DNA from: Lucinisca nassula
Lineage: Eukaryota > Mollusca > Bivalvia > Lucinida > Lucinidae
DNA length: 64,000 nt
Assembly (NCBI GenBank): GCA_963580285.1
Contig: OY757015.1
Span: 148,922,082-148,986,081, forward strand
Direction: 5' to 3'
Made by a program: the position numbers and the translations under genes. Below the pieces are notes generated by a model. The model saw only the letters and a list, made by a program, of their open reading frames with translations, searched no databases and was not told the DNA's origin. How positions within the stretch are numbered: the stretch's first letter is position 1; every line of letters begins with the position of its first letter. Below are positions 31,940-43,900 of the stretch, in pieces.

Positions 31940-34900
31940 GTATAAATATACTTCCGGAAAGGCATTAATCTTTTAAACATGTCTATATAATTTTGACCCC
32001 CTTGAACCCCACTTTTATATAGTAAAACTGGGGTTTACAGGGGTATAGTTTATTTTTCTTATTTCTGCTCAGAAACATAGATTGTGGGTACTCGTTAGAA
32101 CTGCCTATCCGAAGGGTTTCTAATGGGTGCCCACACTCTATGTTTTTAGCAGAATTTTAAAGAATATCAGAATTTTTAATCAGAAATTTTAATTTTTCAG
32201 TGGTAAAATTTTCAAAATACATGTTTGTTTGTTTGTTTGATTTGAGGTTTAACGTCCCCATCAACACTGTAAAGGTCATTTTGGAGAGGTTGCTTCCAAT
32301 TTTGTGGGACTTTTACCCGACATTGAGATGAAATGACATCTCAAGCCCTGTCGCCCAATGAAACCAATAGGGTTTATTAGCATGGACGGTCCGCCTCGCA
32401 CCGCGGTTCCTGGACAGGCTTAGATCCTCTGAGCGGTTTACCAGTACTAGTGTGCAGGCCAGATTCAGCTGTGCGTGGAAGCATCATGCAGCCCATATAT
32501 TTCTTCAAGCCCCTATGGGCGGGGGTCAAAATACATGTACTACATGTATTTAAATAGGCATGTTTTCAATTATAGGGGTCTACTCTTAAACTAAAAGGAA
32601 AGAATTTGTACTAAGGAGCAAATGATTTCCTTTGTAAAAGTAAGGGGTTTAGTTTTAAATGCACCTTTAAAGTAAATAGGAGGTCCCAGAAGTTGTATCC
32701 TTTGTTAAATCAAAGCACGGATAGAACAGATGGGTCAGTTGCACATGTCTCCGAGTGCTGTGAAAATAGTCTTAATAGAGACTAAGAACTGTTTTTGTTT
32801 AACTCTTAAAATTTCTGTGCTTTTAGCTAACACTGTAGATCCTGATGAGATGCCACATTTGGTGGTGTCTGATCTGGGTCTACACCATTAGCCAGTATTC
32901 CAGTATATGAGCCCATATGGTCAGCAATAGTCATGTGGACAAGAGCAGGTGGGATAGTAATTTCAGGTCAGTTACAGTTGCCCCAAAACGGTGGATATAT
33001 AAGTGATGGTGACCATGTCAGGTAAATACAGTAAAATTCCTTTATTAAGACCACCTTTGGGACTGTTCAAAAGTGGTCTTTAAGACCACTTTTGAACAGT
33101 CCCAAAGGTGGTCCCTGACCAGAGGACATTGTTTGCAGAAAACACGAAGATGGAGTAACTGCACCCTCCTTAACAAGCTTTTTTTAGGTGGTATTAATGG
33201 CAGAATTTTACTGTACGAGTAAAATTTTCCCTAAGCAAGGAATTCAAGAAATTACTTTCACATCCAACAGGATCATACAGGGATTAAAAGTACCCACAAC
33301 AAATGGTTCTGGCAAGAAATAATGTCATTCCTCCTAATTTAGAGGTACTGTATTTTGTAAAATAGTCATACAGCTCAAAAAATATTAATCTTTAGTTTAA
33401 CCCATTTTGTACCAGAAACCCCAAAACGGGTAGTTGGCAAACAGTGCAGTACGCGGCGTTCGATCAGGGCCAACACTGTTTGCAAAAAATTTAAGCCATT
33501 TCCGGAATAAATTTTGAACAAAACACAACCTGACACCCCTAAATTTCGAAATGGACTCCTGCCATATATAAGGAGGAAGATTCCATTTGGTACAAAAAGG
33601 ATTACCGGTAAGTGACTCATAGATATTTATTATTTCTGCATGAAAACATATGTTGTGGGTACCCATAACATTTTTCATGTAGAAATAAGAAAAATAATAT
33701 GTGGATACCTCCTCTTATCTGGGGTTATGTGACTCCTCATTTTTTCCAGAGATCGAGGTCAGCAGCCAGGAATAAAGAGTCAAGTCAGCTTCTGTAGTCC
33801 AGCAGATGTTTACCAACTCAGTGACGTATACAGTGACACTTTCTCAGATAGTGATACTGAGGGCTTACTTCTCAGAAGGTACTGGCAAAACTTGCTAACC
33901 ATTAACCCTTTTTGTACCAAATGGAATCTTCCTCCTTTATGAATACCAGGAAACCATTTCAAAATTTAGGGGTGTCAGGTTGTTTTTTCTTCAAAATTTA
34001 TTTGAAAATGGCTTAACTTTTCGCAAACAGTGTAGGCCCTGATCAGACGCTGCATTCTGCGGTGTATGATCTGGGCCTGCACTGTTTGCCCTGATACCCG
34101 TTTTGGGGTTTCATTTACTAAATGGAGAGCTAATCAGAGCTGAAAAGATAATTGACTACGAGTGTCAGGCCTGCCATTGTGATCAATGATCCATTACTAA
34201 TCACTGAAGATTTGGCCATAATTTTACCTTTCTGTCTTACTATCTGAGCATGACTCTTACCATATGTTATACTTTACTGTATGAAATCGGTGAACTTATT
34301 AAGTTCAGTTCTTTTGCCAGAAACTGACAACTACCCTTCTTGAATCGGGGGAAGAGAGAGAATGGTGGTAGAAAATAATTGCCATGAAAGAATGTTGCCA
34401 ACACAGCCAGTAACGACCCTGGAACCGCCTGATCACCAGTCAGGAATACATCCCACTGAGCTACTGAGGCTGGCTGTCCAAGAGAAGCCATTCATGTTTT
34501 CAATATGAAATGACATTTCATACTGAAAACATGAACCGATGTATCAGTGTGCCAAGCCATTGCACCTTTTCAGTATGAAATGATGCATTAGTGTGATTAG
34601 CCTTTGCATTTTAAGCTCACTTGAGCAAAGGCTCCGGGGAGCTATTGTGATCACTTACCGTCCTTTGTCGTCCATCCATCCATCCAACCACAATTTCTTT
34701 GAACGATATCTCCTCCTAAACCACTAAACAGATTCTGACCAAACTTGGGGGAAATGATCTTTGGGTGGTCCTCTTTCAAAGTTGTTGAAAGGATTCCATT
34801 CCATGCAGAACTCTGATAGCCATAGCAACAAACAGAGAAAATTAGCAAAAAGCTTTGTAAATCCTCTTGTCAGAAACCAGAAGACCCTCATATTTTGAAT

Positions 34901-37900
34901 AGTAAGAAACAATACATAAGGGTGATTCACCTTTGCATACATCTCAACCTCACTATAACACGGAACTACGGGTCCAACCAACGGACCGTGTTAGTTAACC
35001 GAATCATGTTATAAACATCGACAGTATTTGTCACAGATCAACCATTGACACTATGGTGGTCAATAGTTTTCCAAACAAGATGATGTGCGGTCCGGTTAAT
35101 AACCGTATTTCCCCTACTAAAATGTGTTTAGAACTAATAAATGGCAGTAAATACCATGACCCATCAAGTCAAACAAATCTTTTTAATCGAAACCAGCTGA
35201 TAGACCACGTTTATATCCAGAAAATCGTCCGAACTGTCAGCGAGTATGAAGCCATTTTGATAGTTTATTCCTTGCTAACTTTGTTGTAACTGAGCGTCCG
35301 GACCATACCGAATTACAGTACCGTTAATAGATTTCAATGGTAAAATTACCGAGTTAGGGTTCGGAACTGGACAATGGTCAACGCCTACGAAAAAATTGGA
35401 TTATTTCCCTTGAATGTCTTACCCTTATTTGAAACGATTTTTAATGGCGCACATGGTCTTGAATGATTTTTTTACCGCGAATGAATGTTTTATCATTTGC
35501 TGTTATGCTGGAATAAATCTGACTTTCTTTAACATGCGGCTCTAGAAAATCAGTTTTATTGCAGTTGACCGATCACATCGTCTGCATCGATGTTTAAAAT
35601 TTCTGCTGAGCAGTGATCCTTAACAGAGCGTGATAAGTATTTTTTCTGGTTGCGTAACTGAATTCTTTAATCGCTTTTTTTTTTTCGCTAAGCCAACACT
35701 TGTGGCAGTTCATGTTTATCATGCATGTCAAGGTAAACAAGTACATGTATATATATACTGTATATTCAACTCTGCTATAATATGACATGTTTGGAGGCAT
35801 GCAATAAATATCAAAAAGTACCGTTATAGACCGTGTTAGCTACCGTAATACTGCAGTCAAAAGTGGGAGGAAAATAAAGTTGTTGTGCTTAAAATCTGAT
35901 AGAATCCTTGGATAATATTTATAAATGTTGGCTGGGGAAAATATGGGGTCCAAACCAAAACCGTGTTATATCCGAATTCGTGCTGTAACGAATCGTGCTA
36001 TAACTAGGTCCAGGTGTATTTTCGGTATGAAATGATGCATCAGTGTGATTGGCCTTTGCATGTTTTCAGCATGAAATGATGCATCATTGTAGTTAGCCAT
36101 TGCATACTTTCAGTATGAAATGATGTCTCAGTGTGATTGCTGATTTAGGCTTTGCATATTTTCTTTTCAGTACGAAATGATGCATCAGTGTGATTAGACT
36201 TTGCATACCTCCAGTAAATGTGACTAGCCTTTGCATATTTTCAGAGTCTTTGCATATATTCAGTATGTAATGATGCATCAGTGTGATTAGTCTTTCCATC
36301 TTTTCAGTAAGGCTTTCATGCTGCAAAGCTTGAATGTATGTAATATTAACCTGCTGAAAATGCCGGTGAAGGGATAGGCAGTATTCTAAGAAAGAAAAGA
36401 AAGAGATGTATGTGTTGAAAGTCAAGAACTAGTTGACAAGCAGTGTTCCACAGATCCTAATCAGCTTATTCAGAAGCAGTCTGATCTCGATATAAAGTTT
36501 GCAGAGTAGGGATTATTGTGGATCATCAGGTCCTAGAAGCCACCTGATTCACAAGAGGTTGGGCAAAACCTCTGACTACAGTGTGCAAATACAGATAACC
36601 TCTTTATACTGACATTTGAGTCGGGGCACAGCATTTCCTACAATTTAAATGTACACCCAGCAAAGAATCAGATCAGCCTGCACATCAATATAGTCTGACC
36701 AGAGACTTCTCTAGCTGCATGAAGGAGCATTGGGCCCTTAGCTATCCTTAGAGCGAACAGCAGACTGGGCAGATGCACGGGCTGATCTGAGTCTTTGCTG
36801 GACGCACATCTTATTGTAGGTTTTCTCGCACGCTGGCTCACTTGATATAAAGACAAAAACTTATTACAATGACAATTTCAATGGAACGAATCCTTAGCTC
36901 AAGATGGGAGAGGTTAAAGAAGATATTCAAGAATATTGAATTGGCCATTTTGTGGGAAAGTAACTGTCCATATGGCCTTCCTTTGTTTAGGTTTCCATTA
37001 TGGTCTGGTCGCTTAATGTTTGTAATTCTTTCCCTTTGGTGTCTTTTATGGATGGAGTAAGTTAATTGTATCAATTCCTGATCTTTGTTTTACTTCTACT
37101 TTGTTACTCCAAAGAAAACAAATGTTTTGGATATTCGTTAGATCGCCTTGACAAGGTGATTCTAACAAATGTTCACAAAATTTGTGGGTTTTTTTGTTTT
37201 TTTTTTTTTGGTTTTCTGAGTAATTGAGAGGAAAGACCCTTTATTACCTATTATGCTACTCCTTATCAAGATTCTTTATAGCCTCAAATAACTCTGTACA
37301 TAAGTCAATCTGAGGATATAAATTGACTTCAAGTTCAGACAGATTTGTTGTCTTACAGCTTATTTATTCAAGGCTAACAGAGGTCTGCTGCAAAGCAAAA
37401 GGTATATGCTGTGTTCTGAGGGCTTGCGGTTGTAAAACGTTTTTCCTGCTCATGCAACTCACTTTTATATGAAATTTGTCCTGCTCATAAATTTGAAAAT
37501 GCCAACAATGTTGGCATTTTAAAATTTATGTGTGGGACAGACAGCCTTCTTTGCTGGTCTGTGCAGGCAATTTAACTTCATTTGTTTGCAATTTTAATAT
37601 TTATAAGCGCTACAAATTTCATGTTCAGTTGTGTTGAGCATGAAATTTTTTATAACTTCTGGGGCCAGATCGGGTGAATATCTGTGAAGTATGACTAGGA
37701 GTTGATGCCTCCTGATTGAATCACAAATGACTCAAGTGAGCTGGAAAGACTGGACAGTTACAGACTCATCTGATTTGGCACTAGTTGAGCCCATTAACCA
37801 TTAAAACAGTTATCACAACAATGGCAGACTGCTGTTTCAATTTTTTTTTCTTATTTTCAGAAAAAGAATAACCATTCAGCTTGAATTTAATTTTTCATGC

Positions 37901-40900
37901 AATTCATCCCAAGTCTGATTTTCTCTTAAAAATCCTAAAAATTTGGGCACCCTGAAGTCTTGCTCTAATTCTCCTAAAATTTTAACAAATTTGTTTCACA
38001 ATCCTGCAAGGGGTCCAAAAGGTGCAGACTGTTCCTTCGTTTGTTTAGGTTAAGACTTTTTATGTCCCCGGTAGCGATAGGGTGGACATGTTGTTTTTGC
38101 CCTGTCTGTTTGTTTGTTTGTTGGTTTGTACGTGGACAACTTTAACGTTGGCCATAACTTTTGAACCATTTGAGATAGAGCTTTTATATTTGGCCTGAAG
38201 GTTCCTTGTGACAAGACCTTCACATTCATGCAAAAAAATTTGACCTGTGACCTTGACCTTGATTTTTGACCTACTTAAAAGAAAAAATAACATTGGTCAT
38301 AACTTTTGAAACACTTGAGATACAGCCTTCATATTTACCGGTAGCATGTATGTTCCTTGTGACAAAAGCTTTACATTCATGCCAAAAAACTTGACCTGTG
38401 ACCTTGACCTTGACCTACTTAAAATTAAATAAAATTAAAAAAATAACATTTTGGTCATAACTTTTGAACGGTTTGAGATAGAGCCTTCATATTTTGCATG
38501 TAGGTTCCTTGTGACAAGAGCTTTACATTCACACAAAAAATTTTGACCTGTGACCTTGACCTTTGACCTACATACAAGAAAATGTTAACATTGGTCATAA
38601 CTTTTGAACCGTTTGAGATACAGCCTTCATATTTAGCATGTATGTTCCTTGTGACAAAAGCTTCACATTCATGCAAAAAATTTTGACCTGTGACCTGTGG
38701 CCTTTGACCTACTTAAAAAAAACAACATTTTGGTCATTACTTTTGAAAGGTTTGAGATAGAGCCTTCATATTTTGAATGTAGGGTCCTTGTGACAAGAGC
38801 TTTACATTCACACAAAAAATTTTGACCTGTGACCTTGACCTTTGACCTACATAAAAGAAAAAGTTAACATTGGACATAACTTTTGAACCATTTGAGATAC
38901 AGCCTTCATATTTAGCATGTAGGTTCCTTGTGACAAACGCTTTACATTTATGCAAAAATTTTGACCTGTGACCTTGACCTACTTAAAAAAATAAACATTT
39001 TTGGTCATAACTTTCGAACCGTTTGGGATAGAGCTTTCATATTTGGCATGTTGGTTCCCTCTGATTAGAGCTTTTCATTCATGCAAAATGTTTCGACCAT
39101 GACCTTGACCTTTGACCTACTTAAAAGAAAAAATAAAATTGTTCATAACTTTTGAACCGTTTAAGATAGAGACTTAATATTTGTCATGAAGGTTCCTTGT
39201 GACAAGAGCTTTACATTCATGCACATTTTTTTGACCTGTGACCTTGACCTACTTTAAAGAAAAAATATTATTGTTCATAACTTTTGAACCATTTAAGATA
39301 GAGCTTTCATATAATTTGGCATGTAAGTTTCTTGTGTCAAGGGCTTCCCACACAAACAAAAATCTTGAACTGTTAGCAACTTTGAATAAAAAATGACCAT
39401 GTCCTGTGTTTCACAAACACATCTTGTTATGTCTGCCATGGTCAAGCAGACAGAACTCCATACCTCCACAACAAGACATAGGTTAAGTGCTTCTGGGCTG
39501 CAAATTGTGGCAGTTTGTCCAACAAGAGCAAATGGCGTTGGGCTGCCGGTGCCCCACCATAGAAAAATGAAGCACTGCCTGTTTTTGAAATTTAAAAGGC
39601 TGGTTGAAAAATGAGCTGAAAATGTATAGAAATCAGTGCCAATACAACAGCAAATCGTGATTTCTATACTTTGCTCAAGAGCGATAAGTGATTCAGTAGT
39701 GCTCTTTCTTTTTGCCGCTTGATATTGGCCATTTGACTAAGGCTGCAAATGGAGCATGCCTATGCAGGTTTCCATGCAGGAATCGGCCCCCGCCCATGTG
39801 GGCTTGAAGAAATGAATGGGCTGCATGATGCTTCCACGCAGAGCTGAATCCGGCCCGCACACGAGTACTGGTAACCCGCTTAGAGGATCTAAGTATGCCC
39901 AGGAAATGCGGTGCGAGTTGAACCGTCCATGCTTATAAACCCTATTGGTTTCATTGGGCGACGGGGCTTGAAATGTCATTTCATCTGAATGTCTGGTAAA
40001 AGTCTCACAAAATTGGAAGCAACGTCTCCAAAATGACCTTTACAGTGTTGACGTGGATGTTAAACCTCAAATCAAACAAACAAAATCCATGCAGGAACAC
40101 ACGCGGCTTAAGGTGCAGACTGGATAGCAAACTGTGTAGACCTTGTTCAGGAGCAGTCTGATCTGAGTCAGCACTGTTTGCTTAGGCCTATCTGTCCCAA
40201 TACTTTAGGATCAATACAGTATAAATGTTTTCTGTGCTGGAGTTTTGTTGTTTTAATGGGCTATAGCAAAAATACTGTGAAACACTTAATATCTATAAAT
40301 AAGTGTCAGCATTATAATTCAAGACTGAAGATACACATGAAAAACAAATACAGTGAAATTCAACTATTAAGACCACCTAAAACTAAGACTAATTCTGCTA
40401 TAAAAAGCTTAGTTTGAAGGCTTCACTTAATGTATCTTTGTGAATTCTGTTCACATTGTCCTCTGCTCATGGACCACCTTTGGGACTGTTTAAAAGTGGT
40501 CTTAAAGACCACTTTTGAACAGTCCCAAAGGTGGTCTTAATATATATATATATAGGAATTTTACTGTATTTATTGAAAATTGAATACTTGCAGAATTCTA
40601 TTTCCACTCTGTCGGTCTTGATAGTGTCGAAGTAAAAATACTTTTGCAGCATGGAAAAATAAAACTTCCTGATCTTTGTTTTACTTCTACTTCTATTTCC
40701 AGGAGTGATGCTGGTTCAGACCTGATCCAGACAGCAACAGCTGTCAGTGTTGATTCTGATGATGAAGATGATGATTCCGCAGTGTTGATTACAAGACAAG
40801 AAGAGGACTGTAAAACTGAAGATATGGTTAAAGATGAAAAAGACACACTTCAACATCAGAGAAGTAATGACACTAAATATCAAGATACGTCTGAGGAACT

Positions 40901-43900
40901 TGAAACTACCGTGTTAAAACCAAGTAAGAGAAAATTGAAGGAGCAAGATGATGTAAATCTGAGAAAAAGAGTAAAGAAAGTCTTGTCTGAACAAGAAACT
41001 GAACAGAAAATCATGCATGCAGAGAATGGTGAAATTAATAATTTATTAAAAACCAGTAAATCAGGAACTGATTCATCAGGAAAGAAGGAAGTGGATGTAG
41101 GAAAGGAGAATGTAGAGATGTTTAAATCACCATTAACTGACACAGGTAGAGGTGTTTAAATCACCATTCTAATGCACTTACATATGTAATGCGACGTCTG
41201 ATTGGATAACGTCAAAAATTTGCAACAGTATATTCTGCGATATACTGTCGTAAATCCGACGTCATCATGTAATGTCGCTTTTCATTGGTCGTCATTTGAT
41301 TTTACGCAGCTCACAGAGCTTGCCCCCTTGTGCAAAATAGTACAATTTTTAACTTAACAACCAAATAAGTGCATTAGAATGGGGATAACTGTATTGTAAA
41401 TTGTCATTTGGGGAGGTTAATCGTCAGTTTTACGGTCTCAAATTATGTTTTGCGGCTCCGCTTACGCGTCGCCATAAAACGAAATTTCCGACCGTAAAAC
41501 CTCCGATTTACCTCACCAAATGACAATTTCCCTAATTAACAGATACAGGTAGAACAACTAGGAACAGAAGTAGCAGGAAGAGAACCAAGACAGATAAGAA
41601 ATCTGCTGAAGTTACAACACCTATAGGATCAACAGGAAGATTAAACCAGCTGGTCACACCTATAGTTACACAGAATGTTAATACTGGAGAGAATTACACC
41701 ACTCCACAGATGGATGAAGTCGTCCAACAGCTTACACTACAGGCAGCCAGCCAGGCACCTCAGAAGAAAAAACAGGGTGTTCCTAATACTACTGATCTTG
41801 AGAAGTTAAGAGCTTTGACTGCTGGTAGAAGAGTGACAAGATCACTAATAGCTGCCAAGGAAGCAATTGAGAAGCAGTCTCCAACACATTTCCCACTGCG
41901 AAAAGATTCTAAAGCCAAAGTAATAGACATAGGGACACACCAAGAACAATACAATGACCTAGAAAATGCTTGCAATGCCATGGACCCATCAGGAGATGCA
42001 GGATGTGCCAACAGACAAAGCACAGAACACAGAAAAGGACATACAAAACCACCAGATATAACAGATAACTCAGAGAAGAAAAAGCATTCTGATACTATTT
42101 CTGACATTGCAAATGAATCCTCTAGTGCTTCTGTGGACAAGACCACTGCTATTATGAGAACTGAAAACACAAAAACCATGTTCTGTCATCGTTCAGTAGG
42201 TCACCAGGGTGAAGCTTTCAGATCAGTAAGTGAGGACAGTAGCTCTGGAAGTCAGAATTCTGAAGAAAGCTCATCATCACCAGTAACAACAGTGAACACC
42301 AACCCAATCCTGGAGAAAGCTCTGAGAAATTTACGCTGTACAGCCTCAGAAAGTCCGAAACTGTTCACTGAAAGGATGGCAACAAGATCATCACCTGGAC
42401 TCTTGTCTCCTGCTCTGTCTGGAGTTAGCGAGGTAAGATATTAATCCTTGTCCTGTGAATACATTAATTTAGCCACACCCATCAAATTATTTGATATTTG
42501 ATCAAATCACAAACTGCATAACAGTGAAGATCCTGATCAGATGGCTTCCAGATCCGTTCTGGATCTACACTGTTTGCAAAGGTAAGGGTTATTCTGTTCA
42601 GCAAGACAAGGGCAAAAATGTAGGATATGTGAACTCATTGACAATGTAGATATCCTAAAATTTTAATAAAACGGCTAAGCTACAAATGCGTGGATGCGCT
42701 ATTTAAACAGAAGACAAACAGTACAGTTCCTGATAAAAGAAAACCAGTGTATACCCACATGTATCTGATTATTCTGAGTAATTATGCAATGTGACACATC
42801 TCTAGTACCAACATATTATTTGTTTTATGTCCCTTTCAAGATCATTTCACTCATATCGAGCCGATTGTTAATCAGAGTTGGGCGAAAACCTGAGAACCCG
42901 GAGAAAAAGCACATGACCTTCAACTGCAGAACTTGGCGTCACACATGTGACCCGAGCCAGGCACGATACACATCGATAAGAGACATAATGATAAAGAGTC
43001 AGTGTTCTTATTAACTTGGCCACGGAGGCCAGTATCTAGTACCAATATCCCAGTAGGCAAATGTCGCAAGGGCAACTTCATCAACATAGGTGCAACTTCA
43101 TGATCTCTAGTACCAATATATTATTTGTTTTATGGCCCTTTCAAGATTATTTCACTCCTATCGAGCCGATCCTTAATCAGAGTAAGGCAAAAACCGGAGA
43201 ACCCGGAGAAAAAACATGACCTTCCGTTGCAGAACTTGGCATCTCTTATGTGACCCGAGCCAGGCACTAACCACAGCGGTGAGACACATAATGATTAAGA
43301 GTCAGTGCTCTTATCCATTACATCATGTGCCTGCAGGGATGAGTCCAGAAATAAGTAACCCTATTGTCAGCACAAGGGAAACCCAAAGAACCAGAAAATA
43401 TTATTTGCATATATTTAATGTTTAACTTAGCCAGTATATTTAGTATATATATACTAAAGGAAGAAATGGGTAAGCTGCATCAAAAAATGATATTTACATG
43501 TGCAAAGATCATTTATTTACACAGTGCAAATTTCAGTGATAATAAAAAACAGATATTATATTTACAAGCCATTTTAAATATATTACTCAATATATAAACC
43601 ATGATTCCAGTACTGTATGTCAAAGGAACAATGGTAATTATCATGTTAACAAGTCCTTGTAATTGAACACCCCCTAAACCCCAGTTTATATAATGAAATG
43701 GGGTTTACAGAGGTGTACATTACTTTTCTTATTTCTGCTCAAAGACATAGGTTGTGTGTACTAATTAGAACCACCTCAGTGAGGCATTACTGCCTCAATG
43801 AGGCGGTTCTAACGAGCACCCATAACCTACCATATTTGACCTATTTACCGCACATGCTCCTATAAGCGCACACCCAAGCTTTTTCTGGAAAAAATACACA

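Larger units (their letters stand above)
41112..41548 (+). repeat. 34-bp exonic tandem duplication whose second copy is split and forms intron 3
   Basis: Copy 1 is 41112-41145 (GTAGAGATGTTTAAATCACC, ATT, AACTGACACAG), the end of exon 3. Copy 2 begins at the next base: 41146-41168 (one mismatch in 23). It is cut by MITEs and finishes at 41535-41548 (ATTAACAGATACAG, two mismatches in 14). ATT stands on both sides of the break. AG/GT occurs at the end of each copy, and splicing at those AG/GT sites removes exactly the second copy with its inserts. Confidence 0.8.

Noticed and set aside
38060..38955. Several minus-strand open frames with repeated HECEAFVTRN-like phrases
   Set aside because: They repeat with the tandem unit and start/stop at unit boundaries, so they reflect the array, not genes.
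38055..39370. CRISPR-like array
   Set aside because: Units are contiguous tandem repeats without unique spacers, and the DNA is eukaryotic.
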